Part shown: piece after piece, positions 1-11,336 of the stretch
Layout: every line of letters starts with the position of its first letter
Numbering within the stretch: position 1 is the first letter of the stretch
Source: Uloborus plumipes
Taxonomy: Eukaryota; Arthropoda; Arachnida; Araneae; Uloboridae
Reading direction: 5' to 3'
NCBI GenBank assembly: GCA_038373865.1
Contig: JAXGGA010004662.1
Coordinates: forward strand, 21,851-85,850
DNA: 64,000 nucleotides
The notes under the pieces: generated by a model
Seen by the model: the letters and a program-made list of their open reading frames with translations, nothing else
The model's database searches: none
Told to the model about the DNA's origin: nothing
Program-made: the position numbers and the translations under genes

Positions 1-707
1 TAGGGGATTGCCACCGGCCGCAGTACATTATCTACATATCGTTGGGCCGTCATAGTGCCCCGAATACGAACTAGAGGTGATACGGAATTGTATGCAATAG
101 CGCCCCAAACCATTATGCCACGTTGTCGCGCTGTGGGGCGTTCCACAGTTACTGCTGGATTCGATCTTTCTCCACGTCGACGCCACACACGTATGCGATG
201 ACTAACGCTGGACAAACAGAAGCGGGATTCATCTGAGAACACTACGGTTTGCCATTCTGCCATCCACGTCGCTCTGGTCCGGCACCATTCCAAACGTTGG
301 AGTCTGTGCTGTGAGGTCAATGGCAGTCTTCTTAGCGGGCGCCGTGATTGCAGGCCACGTGCAACCAGTCGACGGGAAATGGTTCTGGTCGACACAGGAA
401 CATCCAGGGTACCTTGCACGTGCTGCAGAATCGACGTACAAGTGACTTGCGGGTCTGCCACAGCTTGTCGGTGAATCCGTCGATCCAAGCGGTCTGACGT
501 CACTCTGGCTGCACCTGCACCCCTCAATGTGGCTACATTTCCTCTTTCCAACCATCTCCGACACAGCCGATGCACAGTGCTTGCATCCATGTGGGTATCA
601 GCTGCAATTTGACGTATGGACCAACCTCCCCTTCTCAGTCCGATCACCATACCCCTTGTAAAGTCGTCTATATGCTAGAAGTGTCTTCGTTGAGGACGGC
701 GTGGCAT
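1..707 (-). pseudogene. Tc1-like transposase pseudogene (partial)
   Basis: The frame starts at the ATG at 707-705 and aligns with the transposase at 51,499. Codon 11 is a TAG stop (677-675) where the other copy has CAG (Gln). After that the frame is open to the window edge, so the remainder could be read from an internal Met at about codon 20. Visible parts are the N-terminal helix-turn-helix region and the first catalytic Asp in FSDESRF. A second change, Asp to Val, is seen in the SSxSH segment just after it. The product would be the DDE recombinase that cuts and pastes this element. The nonsense codon makes it inactive as written. The second Asp and the Glu lie outside the window. Confidence 0.85.
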
Positions 708-760
708 TTCCTCCTATCACACGTATCCTTCGAGACAAAAACCAAATTTCTCCGATAATT

Positions 761-902
761 CTGTACCTCAGAACCAGACTAACGTAAGTCCATTTTCGTC
801 ATTTTTCAGTAGAGGGGAAAAACGATGTATTCGACAATCGTTTTTCCCCTCTACCGAAAAATGACGAAAATGGACTTACGTTAGTCTGGTTCTGAGGTAC
901 AG
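761..902. mobile_element. Perfect-hairpin MITE nested in the Tc1-like copy
   Basis: Two nearly identical arms of about 65 bp are separated by a short loop centred near 832. The ends read CTGTACCTCAGAACCAGACT and its complement. AATT flanks both sides (757-760 and 903-906), while the uninterrupted Tc1-like copy near 51,447 has a single AATT, so the element boundaries and a 4-bp duplication are supported by an empty site. It is too short to code. Related ends occur at 23,492 and 24,435, and a fragment at about 51,935-51,975. Confidence 0.85.
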
Positions 903-1098
903 AATTAATCTGGCAGAAAAACCAACATGAACATAGCCCACTTTTCAACTTTATTCTCTTATTTCTTACTTCACGTGCGTCGGAGAGCTGCGCATTTCAT
1001 ATCATTTGCATAACTCAGCGACGTGCGTCTACGGTAAAATTTGCATGAATTTCTGACCACTCCTTCTTGGTGTTGCATTTTCAATGTCGAGCAGTGTA

Positions 1099-2471
1099 TC
1101 TTTAAAACTACCAGTGGGCTTGAATTCGTTTAGTAAAGTTTGACATCCGCAATGGTAGGGCTTATTTTCTGAATTTGGGAGAGATGTCTTCCTGCCTATT
1201 TTTATATGTTAATCCACACATTAGAGCACATACAATGGCATTTTTTTTCTCCGCTGTTGACACATTTTTTTCAGATTAAGTCCAAAAAATTTGGATTTCG
1301 AATATATTTGTAAAAATATTTTCAGACTTTTATAGATTTTGATATATACTCTAAGATTCACAATAGCTTAAAACCAAGGGTTCTGGAAGGAAGAAGTTCA
1401 GCCTAAACCCTTCGCGTCTGGGTGCTCCCTTGCTATGCGAAATGAGGTATTGGTCAAAACACTCCGCAGATCGTATTAACGATCGAAGCACCTAGAGCAA
1501 AATACGAAAACTGATGTTTTGGAGTAGAGAAAAACTCGACATGACAAACTATGTAGTTAACATTAATTATAAGTTTGTTACTTACTATTAGATTTTTTCC
1601 TCATTATTAATATAGGGTGTAATGTAGTAGGCCTCTTTGGTAGTGCATCCTGGTTAACACTAAATTCACTATAACAGCAGAATACAGTTATATGAAGAAA
1701 GATTGATTGCATGTGTTGCATTGGAATTACATTTTATGTTTTTACATTTTGCCTTTTTAAATTTTACAGTTACTTTTCATCCATTCATTCATTTATTTTT
1801 TTACTTTTTACACTCTGAGATTAACCTCTCTTCATGTGATTGTATTGAGTGAATTGTCTATGTATACTCCAGTCAATGATTTTTTTTCTGTTCAAGAGCT
1901 ACTGCTAAAAAATTAATAAAAAGCTTTTTTTCTGCCTAGAGCTGTTATTGTTAGTATCTCATGTACTGCTTTTCTTGGTACAGTCTAGTAAGTATTACTT
2001 TATCTCTGTTTCGAAATTTTCGAACGATCGTAAGCAGATTTTTTCCTGATAGACAATGGGTTAGCCGAGCCCGAAACCTCTCTCTACTCCATTACGTTTA
2101 TTCATAGCAGTCTCGAACAGAGACGTTAAAGTAAAATAGTCGTTCCCTCCCCCTCGCCGATATCTTCCACAATCGCTTGTTAACTTCGCATCAGGCAGGA
2201 GGCCAATAAAATTATTTCTCTTCGCTGTCGCTCCGGAGATTATAGCTGTCAGCCGCTGTCCTTGATATCAGAGGACTTAAAAAAGTCCCACGTCAGAAGC
2301 CATAAAAACCGAATCGTGCCCGTGCAGACGTATATCACCCCATCCCAGAGTTCTCTTGCAGAGGATGGCACCGGGCGTCGTGCGGCTAATCATTCTTGAA
2401 TCCGGAATGTGAACAATTGAGGTGGTGAAGTTGGAAAAGGGTTAAATTATGAGCCTTGCAAATTTTCAGTA
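1099..2471. other. Gene-free stretch
   Basis: Mostly AT-rich sequence with T-tracts and stops in all frames. About 2,010-2,400 is visibly richer in G and C than its surroundings but has no recognisable reading frame, splice-flanked exon or repeat end. I see no gene here. Confidence 0.5.
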
Positions 2472-2879
2472 CAGTAGAACCTTGATTAGCGTAAGTGATT
2501 GGGTTTGAACTCCTTCCGATACGGGGGCACCCTGACCTTAAATTTTTGAGAGGGCTAAAGTTCTCAATTTGCCGAACGAAACTCCAAATTTTGCCGAATG
2601 ATAAAATACACACGACTGGTGCAGTATGCGCAGCAGTCGGGAACTGCTTGGATGCGCACACAAGTACGTGTAAGGAAATGGGATATTCGAGCATTTAAAA
2701 ACATGACAATATTACACTTTATGTCCCGAAACTTACCGAATCGTCGGACTAAATTTGCCGACAAAGGAAATTTTTGGGAGGTTCCAGCGACCTCCCGTGA
2801 CCTTCCATCGGGGGGCTTCTGCTCCAATAACTCGAATATCCTAGATAAAAGAGATGCTCAAAAATGGCTGCCAGAAGTA

Positions 2880-3125
2880 GCCTTGTCTCGGGGTCAGAGA
2901 AGTCTGATCCCGATGGTATGGGTGCCGCGTTCTAATCCAGGCTCGGGCATGGATGTACTTTCTTTCTCCTTTCCTTGTTCCTTGCTTGTGTGAATGTGTT
3001 GTGCTGTAAATGAAAGCCCACCCTATAAACGGATCTGTAGAAGTCGGACTTCTCACCAAATTACGGTACAGTTGGAAAAGTGAAGCAGCTCACCCCCAAT
3101 TGCCAGCTTAGCTGGCACAAGACAA
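2880..3125 (+). repeat. Possible SINE fragment with pol III B-box-like motif
   Basis: The segment GCGTTCTAATCCAGGCTCGG (2927-2946) resembles a degraded tRNA T-arm/B box followed by a GC-richer body ending near 3,125. No convincing A box or acceptor stem is seen upstream, so this is only a candidate tRNA-derived SINE remnant. Confidence 0.3.
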
Positions 3126-3410
3126 GAACAACAAAGGAAGCGAATATACATTTCTTATAACTAATTTAAAAAAAATGAAAACTTAAATTTCAGTGAACTA
3201 TACAGCTTTGTTAAAAATACAAATTGAATGTATAATATATATGTATATAATAACACATATATAATATTAGTGAGATTTTTAGGATTCAGTACAAAAACAC
3301 AAAGTTGGTTCCAGCTTTGGTGAATGTTTAGAATCAGAACCTTTCAAGTCCACTCAACTTTCAACGTCATTAAAAATACTTTTGGAGTTGTTTTTAAGAA
3401 TGGTAACGTC

Positions 3411-3960
3411 TAAGGTGACCATTAATTTTCATCCTTAAAGCGAGAAAGTTACCAATTTTAGGTATCTCAGCGTGCATGTCTGAAAAATTATTTAAAAAAC
3501 AGTTTGACAGATAAAACTGAAATGAACACTTAAAGGAGAAGAATTGATGTAAATTCTTAATGTAAAAATTTGTTTGAATACACTTGGTGCTGATACTTTA
3601 AAGAAGAATGAAATTCTTGGCAGAAGTTCATACAATTTATTTGTAAAATCAACATTGCTTTAAGATCGGTGATCTGCAATTATGCTTTTTCTCTAGTCCA
3701 CAAATTGGTTATAATAGGAAATATCATTTCTACGAGTGCATTAGGCCCGGGAGAACCTAAAATATATGAAATAAATATGCATAACTTAATTCATAGGTAT
3801 GAAAAAGCTTTAACAGCTCCATCCAGTGACTTATGGTAAAAGTATTCAGTACTCCGTTCTATCACTTCAGAAAACTGGTCATTTCAGAACGTGAGGGCAC
3901 AACGGTACAGGCTATCAGAAAACGAGACTGTTCCGTTCAAAACGGGACGTACGGCCACTA
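3411..3960 (+). repeat. AAGGTGACC-type interspersed element, copy 1
   Basis: Begins TAAGGTGACC and ends in a degraded complement (ACGTACGGCCAC). Copy 2 at 33,981-34,908 aligns along its whole length, including the shared block GAATGAAATTCTTG and the later CAGTGACTT segment. This copy lacks the 390-bp MITE found inside copy 2 and so supplies the pre-insertion sequence. No coding potential seen. Confidence 0.75.
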
Positions 3961-4755
3961 TGACATATCTGAAAATAATTGTTCATAGCAGTGAGTAGAT
4001 CCGGAAATTGCCAAGATACAAAATGCATTCATGAACCCTTACTACCATGAGTAGAAAATTTTAGAATGTCTCTGTTCCACAAAAAAAAAAAAAAAAAAAA
4101 AAACAATAGATTCGTGCGATCTGCAGAGAATTTTTATGCTCTGAGAATTGCTAAAATTTGTTTGGCAATGGAAACATAGCAGGTGTTTTTTTAATGCTGC
4201 TAAACTAATCCACAGTCACACAAATAGTTCTATTGAGTAGCAGGTTGTCGACCCTCTTAAACTATCATAATAAACCAGAGTACCTTTCTCTTTCAGTAAA
4301 CAAACTATAGACATAACAAATCTCATACGTGCAAAAAATGACATGGCCAGTGGCAGAGGACAGAGAATCATGAGAGGTAGAAAGCAGCTCAGTGATTAGA
4401 CATAGCTTAGAATAGTTTTTTTTTTTTCCTTACTTTTATTTGTTTTTATTTCTGGGTCCTCTTAAGTGGAATAAATTCACTTTGGACAAAACTATTATTT
4501 CCTCTACTCAATTTTATGCAGGAGGAAATGTTTCGGTAAGTACAAATTATTTAAACTGGTTTTAACTAGCTAAAGAATAATCCACCTTTAGTTTACTTTG
4601 CCTTTTTGCGAAATAACTCTTAGCACGTCACCGCCTCAACTAGTGTCATCTTAATATTGCTATGCATATTTTTCGGTTGCTTTTATATTCTTTACGAACA
4701 TTAGCTAAAGCGCTATTGAAGCTTGCATCACGGTATAAGGTTCGAGACTCTACTG

Positions 4756-6100
4756 TATCATCTCCAAATATTTACAGCTAGTTTATTCGCTTATTTTTGC
4801 ATAGAACATCGTTTGATGTGCAACTAAATATTTTCTTCGTACGACAAAGTACACAAAACATTTTCAACAAAATGATTTTATGAGTGGAAAAAAAGTGTAA
4901 AATAAAGAGGCTATCGGAAGAAAAATTGTTAAACTTAAAAGGAATGAAACTATATATCAATACCAAAAACACATAAAATTATTGTGCTCACTAAAAATTT
5001 TAAATTTGTAGCAATTGTCAAAAGTTCAGGGATCGGGATATAATTGGGAACAATTGGAAATGTGCAAAAGGAAAATTACACCTCTTTGTTGAGCTAAAGA
5101 AGTTCACATTAAGTGTTACATCAATCAGTAAACAACAGTTCCGGTTAACAACATTCAGCTGCACTATGTCTTGAAACAAATGCACTTGATTTTATTTATT
5201 TACTTATTTTTTATTTTTTAACGAGGAATCATTTACTTATTAAGAATGCAAGTGAAGATGTTAAATAGTCACGCGATACGAATTAGGGATAATGATATGG
5301 TAATCAAATATCACTTGATCAAGTTCTTTGAAAAAGATTTCGCCATGCTAAAAGGATTGCATGGTGGGTAACTTCCTGAAGTTAATATTACATACAAAAT
5401 GTTTTTAATTATGAAAATTAATAAATTACTCTTTATAATAATGCTTGATATTACTTAACAAATCATGATTTGAAGTTAAATATTTTGTCAACTTTGAGGT
5501 TCCTTTCTAGATTTTTTTTTCTGTTTATCTTTTTTACGTCAGAAATTTTCCGTTTATGAACATGGTGAAAAAAATTGGCAGCGTCACTTTTTGGTACTTG
5601 GCGAAATTCTTCCAAAAATAGGGTGACCAAAGGATTTTTAAAAAAAGCTGCTCATCGCCATTCAATTGCCATGACAAAATATTAATTAACAGCTTAACTT
5701 GTGTAAAAGTTGATTAGCAATTGGCAAAATCTTTTCCAACTGATTCAGGAAGCAGCCATTATTAACACATCTATCAAACATATATTGCATTAATTGATGT
5801 CAGGGGGTCCAGAAGAGCTGTGACCTCCGAAAAAACTTCTTAATCGGCATTTTTTAACTGAATACTCGGAAATTTTGAAGGCAATGTGTTACAATAAAAG
5901 ATTTTTTTTTTCAATTTTATAGAAATACTATATGTATATCTTATTTGATACAGATATGCACGCATGCTCGAATTTTATAATTCAATAAAACTCGAAGCTT
6001 CATTGTATAAAATGAGAGATTTCTCTGTCCCAAAAACTGATAGATGTATTTAGTACAATAAATTTCGCCAACTTAAAAACATATATCGTTTAGCACTTTG
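4756..6100. other. Gene-free AT-rich stretch
   Basis: A+T-rich sequence with homopolymer runs and no long reading frame, tRNA-like fold or recognisable repeat terminus. Confidence 0.5.
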
Positions 6101-6102
6101 AG

Positions 6103-7440
6103 TAATAAAAAGTTTTAAAAACGTTACCCCGACTACATAAAAAAACACTGAAAAGTAAGAAGCAAAGTAGGTGCTATTTGATATCCTCGTATAATTAAGT
6201 AAAACAAGTCATTTGATATGTTAGCTACTAGCTACCAGGGCAGCTAGATTAGCTTCCTGCGGCATGTTGATGCATAACGTCCCCACTCTCTAACTTTTAC
6301 CTCATTCTAAAGTTATATTATTTGATATAATTTAATGCTCATTCGATTTCAAGACATACCACGCACGTGGCCCGGCATTGCATGGGCACTTCGTGCCTTG
6401 AAAGTAGTGAGGAAAATTTCAAGAAACTACTCCCCGCCAAGGCGGCTGGCTAAAAGGCGCTTCCCGCCTTTACTTTTTTCCTATATAAAAAAATCATTCG
6501 AGTTATTGAGATGCTTCGCGTCTTCAAGATGGTGAGGAAAGTTTCAGTAAGTTCAGCTTGCTCAAAGGAAAAAAGCAGACATAGATACTCAGTTTTTAAT
6601 ATAAGTAGATGGCTTTTCAACAAATGAATGTTTCAAAATATTACAAGTAGCTAGCGATAAAAATACTATGTAAGTGACCCGCTTATGAGTTTCGTGTTTT
6701 ATTTAGTTAAGCCTTCATTCAAAATTCTCATTATAATTGTTATTACTGTTTCCTAGCAACCACGTTTTGCAACAATGGATTTCATATTTAATCATTTATT
6801 AGGCTTAATCGCTTTAAATTTGACTACTTATTAATTGATATCTTCGCTAATTAAAATCGTATAATTATATAAATTGAAACTAACGAAGCCTGAAAAATTA
6901 CCTATGTATCGGTACCTGGTTCGACTTTCAGTTCATTGGCGTTCAGGATTTAGAAGCGTGACATAGATAGATAGAAAGAAAGACAGTTAGAAAGAAAGAA
7001 AGATACTCAGTTTTTAATATAAGTAGATTCTTATTTATTTAGTTCTATTCGAACCCTTTGTCAGTTCTACATTAACAGCATTATAATTCAATACAAATGC
7101 TGTAGTCGTGCATTGTCAACTACAGAAAAACAACTTAATAGAATAATATTAAAACATCAATTATCATTATTGTGTATCTAAGTAATTTGCTTGATTGTGT
7201 ATCATGCTTGACTTTTATAATTGACAACGCACAACTACTGCATTCGTATTGAATTATAATGTTATTAGTGTAGGAACTGACAGAGGGTTCCAATATAACT
7301 AAATAAATAAGAATAGCTAACATATCAAATGACTTGTTTTACTTAATTTTATGATGATATCAAATAGCACCAACCTTGTTTCTTATATTTCAGTGATTTT
7401 CATGTAGTCGAGTCAAAGTTTTAAAAACTTTTTCTTATTT
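6103..7440. mobile_element. TIR element with ~130-bp inverted ends and an inner hairpin
   Basis: Sequence around 6,103-6,230 returns in reverse complement at about 7,311-7,440, including the block GTGCTATTTGATATC and AAGTAAAACAAGTCATTTGA. A second, inner inverted repeat pairs 7,026-7,128 with about 7,210-7,313. The middle (about 6,350-6,545) is GC-richer and holds a short frame with no recognised domain. A segment at about 6,680-6,860 is homologous, inverted, to 18,810-18,970. Confidence 0.65.
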
Positions 7441-7787
7441 CTTACTTTTTAGAGCTTTTTTCTGTGGCCAGGTTAATTTTGCAAACTTTTATTTATTGTA
7501 ATATTTTCCGTTTTAACCTGTAATGTGACAAAAAAAAAAAAATCCCAGTGCGAGGGAAAATTATTTCTATGTTGCTTTGAAATCGGAGATGCGTAGTAAT
7601 AAGTGCATTTTGGTTCAACAAGGGTCGTGATTAACAATGAATTGCTAGTGCTAGCTCACCTAGATTTTAGCATGAAATAAGTTAAAAACAACTATAACTC
7701 ACGTTCTAACTAATTTAGAACAGTCAAACAAATTTTTTCAGATGCAGAAAAATCATAACGTTCTATCGATATATAGTATTTATTTGT

Positions 7788-8684
7788 GGGGCATTTCACG
7801 GTATTTGTGACATAGGCGTGTCCGTAACAAAACTTTTTAAAAGTTTAAAATTTTTATATATATTGAAAAAGTACATTCTAAAGTATATGAATATCATATT
7901 GTTTTCATAGTTCACTTTATATTATGTTTGTAATTGCACTCAGAACATTGAAAATGCAATTTTCACTGTTACGGACTCTACACTGATTTTTTCTTTAAAA
8001 ACTAAACATTTATTCTAATTATTGTTACTGACTCTACATTCATCATTTTCACAATCCATAATTTTTTATAGAACGCACTTTTCCATTAAAATTGTTAGCT
8101 ATATTAGAGGTGAGCCTTTACTTTATCTGTCTCAAGTACCAGTTTTGGCTTAAAAATCGGCTTAAGCCAGATTTAAAGAAAAATTCAATGTAGAGTCCGT
8201 AACAGTGAAAATTGCATTTTCAATGTTCTGAGTATCAGAACATTGTATCAGATTGATTGAACAGAGTATCAGATGTTTCTGATTTCATTTTCAATGTTCT
8301 GCATTTTCAATGTTCTTTTTAAGCCAAAACTGGTACTTGAGACAGCTAAAGTAAAGGCTCACCTCTAATATAGCTAATAATTTTAATCAAAAAGTGCGTT
8401 CTATAAAAAATTATGGATTGTGAAAATGATGACTGTAGAGTCCGTAACAATAATTAGAATAAAAGTTTAGTTTTTAAAGAAAAATTCAATGTAGAGTCCG
8501 TAACAGTGAAGATTGCATTTTCAATGTTCTGAGTGCAATTACAAGCATAATATAAAGTAAACTATGAAAACAATATGATATTCATATACTTGAGAATGTA
8601 CTTTTTCAATATGTATAAAAAATTTTTAACTTTTAAGAAGTTTTGTTACGGACACCCCATGTCACAAATACCGTGAAATGCCCC
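7788..8684. mobile_element. Fold-back element with ~375-bp arms
   Basis: The left arm 7,788-8,165 and right arm 8,312-8,684 are inverted copies, starting GGGGCATTTCACGG and ending CCGTGAAATGCCCC. Only about 145 bases separate them. The motif GTAGAGTCCGTAACA recurs within the arms. No reading frame of note. I could not read a convincing target duplication. A transcript would form a long double-stranded hairpin. Confidence 0.85.
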
Positions 8685-9714
8685 TTGATCATTTTTTGCC
8701 TTTATTTTAGAGCAAAAATGCTGTAATATGAGACTAAAATGCTGCTTGAAATTAGAAAAAATGATAAGAAATAGTTAATTAAACGATTAACTAACCTATG
8801 TTACCCACAACAAAACAAAGAAATGAATTGACATCTCATTCATCAAAATCGGATGTTTAGTTCAGGAGCTACGGGGGAACATCCATACATACAAACATAC
8901 CCAGACTGCTAAAAATATAACCCTTTTTTTTTTTTGGCTGTGCCGTAGTCAGTTAAAAACAAGAAGTTCTGTCAAGAACTAAACGAGCCTACTTTCCCGT
9001 ACATCGACATCGGCATTCTAGCATCTGATCATTATTCTCCTGATCATCTGAGACTAAACATTATGTCAAACATACCTTTTTAGCACTTAAAGCTGATTTC
9101 TAAAAGCAAAATATACCCCTCTCATCAGATGAAATAGAGACATAAAAAGTAAATAAATGAATAAATGAAGTTTTGTCGCACCTTTTAAAGAATGTAACTG
9201 TTACAGTTCTTCCGCAGAAAAATTCCTCAATCGTTTTCAAAAAAAAAAAAAAAAATTAAAAGTACAAAGTACATCAAAACACATTTTATCAAAGAAAGGA
9301 AAAAAAACTCGTCCGTCGATAAAATGTCTCGATTTTCACTTTTAAACCGTTGCCAGTTGTTAAATATAAATAAAGAATAAAATGCCCTCGTGAATGAAAC
9401 ACTTTTGTTACAAAAAAAAATCGTCTGCCAAAAAAAAAAAAAAAAAGTAATAAATACAATAACACAAATGAATAAATAAACAAAAAATCGTCTGCACAGT
9501 CAGTCATTTTTTTCTGAGCCTGCAGTTCCGCCATGTTTGTGGAGTCGGAGTCGGAATCAGAGTCCTCACAGAAGATTATTCAGAAAAGTACTTTACAAAC
9601 ATTATTTATCAAAACCATTTTTTTTACAAAGTTAGTTTGAAGGAAATCCGACTTTAAGTTCCAGGATCAACATTCAACTTAAATTCCCCGTAGGCGCTAA
9701 TGTTAAATTTTTTT

Positions 9715-10735
9715 CTGAACGGTTCAATATTGAACGAAAAATGGTTCAAACCAAAAAGCGAAATAAGGGAATGAACCTCTCCGAGATCTTTCAAACAAAA
9801 AAAAGTTTATTCCATTCGGATGGTTCACTCAGAAGTTATTAGGTGGGGAAAGGTTGCTTGAACGGTTCAATGTTGAACGAAAAAATGTTCAAATTGAAAA
9901 TTTAAATACTGTAATGAAGTATCCTTGCTGAGATCCTTCGAACAAAAAAAAAAGTTTATTTAAATCGGACTGTTCACTCAAAAATTATTAGGGGTGACAG
10001 CTTGCTTGAGCGGTTCAATGTTGAACGAAAAATTGTTCAATTCGGAAATGTAAATACGGGAATGAAGTATCCTTGATAAGATCTTTCGAACAAAAAAAAG
10101 TTTGTTGAAATCGGACTGTTCACTCAAAAGTTAGCATCGCGGGACAGGTTGTTTGAACGGTTCAAAGTTGAACCAAAAATTGTTCAAATCGAAAAATCAA
10201 ATATGGGAATGAGTTGTACTCACCGAAATCTTTCCAACAAAAAAAAGTTTGTTCAAATCGGAATGTTCATTCAAAAGTTATTAGGGGGGAAAGGTTGCTT
10301 GAACGGTTCAATTTTGAACCAAAATTGTTCAACTCGAAAAATCAAATATGGGAATGAGTTGTAATCGCTGAGATCTATCCAACAAAAAAAAGTTTGTTCA
10401 AATCGGAATGTTCATTCAAAAGTTATTAGGGGGGAAAGGTTGCTTGAACGGTTCAATGTTGAACAAAAAATTGTTCAAATCGAAAATGTAGATACAGGAA
10501 TGAAGTATCCTTGAAAAGATCTTTCGAACAAAAAAAAGTTTGTTCCAATCGGACTGTTCAGTCAAAAGTTAGCATCGCGGGACAGGTTGTTTGAACGGCT
10601 CAAAGTTGAACTAAAAATTGTTCAAATCGAAAAATCAAATATGGGAATGAGCTGTACTCGCCGAGATCTTTCCAACAAAAAAAAGTTTGTCCAAATCGGA
10701 ATATTCATTCAAAAGTTATTAGGGGGGGACAGACA
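9715..10735 (+). repeat. ~147-bp tandem repeat array
   Basis: About seven units, each beginning near a TTGAACGGTTCAA-like palindromic core (approximate starts 9,715; 9,854; 10,001; 10,150; 10,296; 10,440; 10,587). Each unit carries GATCTTTCCAACAAAAAAAA-like and TTCATTCAAAAGTTATTAG-like blocks. Further units sit at about 11,387 and 11,531, and others in copies 2 and 3 of the host element. The spacing by my count is 139-149 bases. Confidence 0.85.
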
Positions 10736-10817
10736 GACCGACACACAAATTCCCCATCTCAATACCCTATTTTCAAATTTTTAATTTTTCGATATTCATT
10801 TTACCTTTTTATTTTTT

Positions 10818-11336
10818 TAACTTGGCGATATTTTTTGGACTTGGCGATATTTTTTTTAACTTGGCGATATTTTTTGGACTTGGCGATATTTTTTGGGCTT
10901 GGCGATATTTTTTGGGCTTGGCGATATTTTTTGGGCTTGGCGATATTTTTTGGACTTGGCGATATTTTTTGGGCTTGGCGATATTTTTTGGACTTGGCGA
11001 TATTTTTTAGGCTTGGCGATATTTTTTGGACTTGGCGATATTTTTTGGGCTTGGCGATATTTTTTTAACTTGGCGATATTTTTTGGACTTGGCGATATTT
11101 TTTTTTAAATTGGCGATATTTTTTGGGCTTGGCGATATTTTTTGGGCTTGGCGATATTTTTTGGACTTGGCGATATTTTTTGGGCTTGGCGATATTTTTT
11201 GGATTTGGCGATATTTTTTGGGCTTGGCGATATTTTTTGGACTTGGCGATATTTTTTGGGCTTGGCGATATTTTTTGGACTTGGCGATATTTTTTGGACT
11301 TGGCGATATTTTTTAGGCTTGGCGATATTTTTTGGG
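10818..11336 (+). repeat. 19-bp minisatellite, about 27 copies
   Basis: Unit CTTGGCGATATTTTTTGGR, repeated with few changes, mainly at one G/A position and in T-run length. Short arrays of the same unit lie at 11,787-11,860, 13,456-13,535 and, inverted, 43,935-44,010, always near the AGCCTACTTTCCCGT end of the composite element. Overlapping frames reading AIFFGLGDIFWAWRYFL are translations of this repeat, because 19 is not a multiple of 3. Confidence 0.95.

Larger units (their letters stand above)
1..1096 (-). mobile_element. Tc1-like transposon, copy L, cut by the window edge
   Basis: The terminal inverted repeat ends at 1096 (reading inward on the minus strand: CACTGCTCGACATTGAAAAT) and is followed by TA at 1097-1098, the expected Tc1/mariner target duplication. 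The body matches the complete copy at 51,256-53,438, which has the same 5' end. The element is oriented leftwards and leaves the window at position 1 inside the transposase gene. It carries a nested 142-bp hairpin MITE (761-902) but lacks the 758-bp insertion seen in the other copy, so it serves as that insertion's empty site. Confidence 0.9.
2472..4755. mobile_element. Possible pogo-like TIR element (tentative)
   Basis: The left end after TA (2470-2471) reads CAGTAGAACCTTGA, and the right end before TA (4756-4757) reads as the complement CAGTAGAGTCTCGA. CAGTAG-type ends with a TA duplication are usual for pogo/Tigger-like elements. The TIRs are short and imperfect and the interior is a patchwork including the repeat at 3,411-3,960, so the two ends may not belong to one insertion. 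Confidence 0.3.

Noticed and set aside
229..564. 111-codon minus-strand frame (and its counterpart at 51,642-51,929)
   Set aside because: Alternate frame of the Tc1-like transposase; the true frame has the helix-turn-helix and DDE motifs.
2598..2993. 131-codon plus-strand frame
   Set aside because: It crosses a pogo-like end region and a SINE-like fragment, overlaps frames on the other strand and shows no domain.
10149..10784. Repeated short proteins starting MFERFKVEPK
   Set aside because: They are translated ~147-bp tandem units that recur in copies 1-3 of the composite element; no start context or domain supports a gene.
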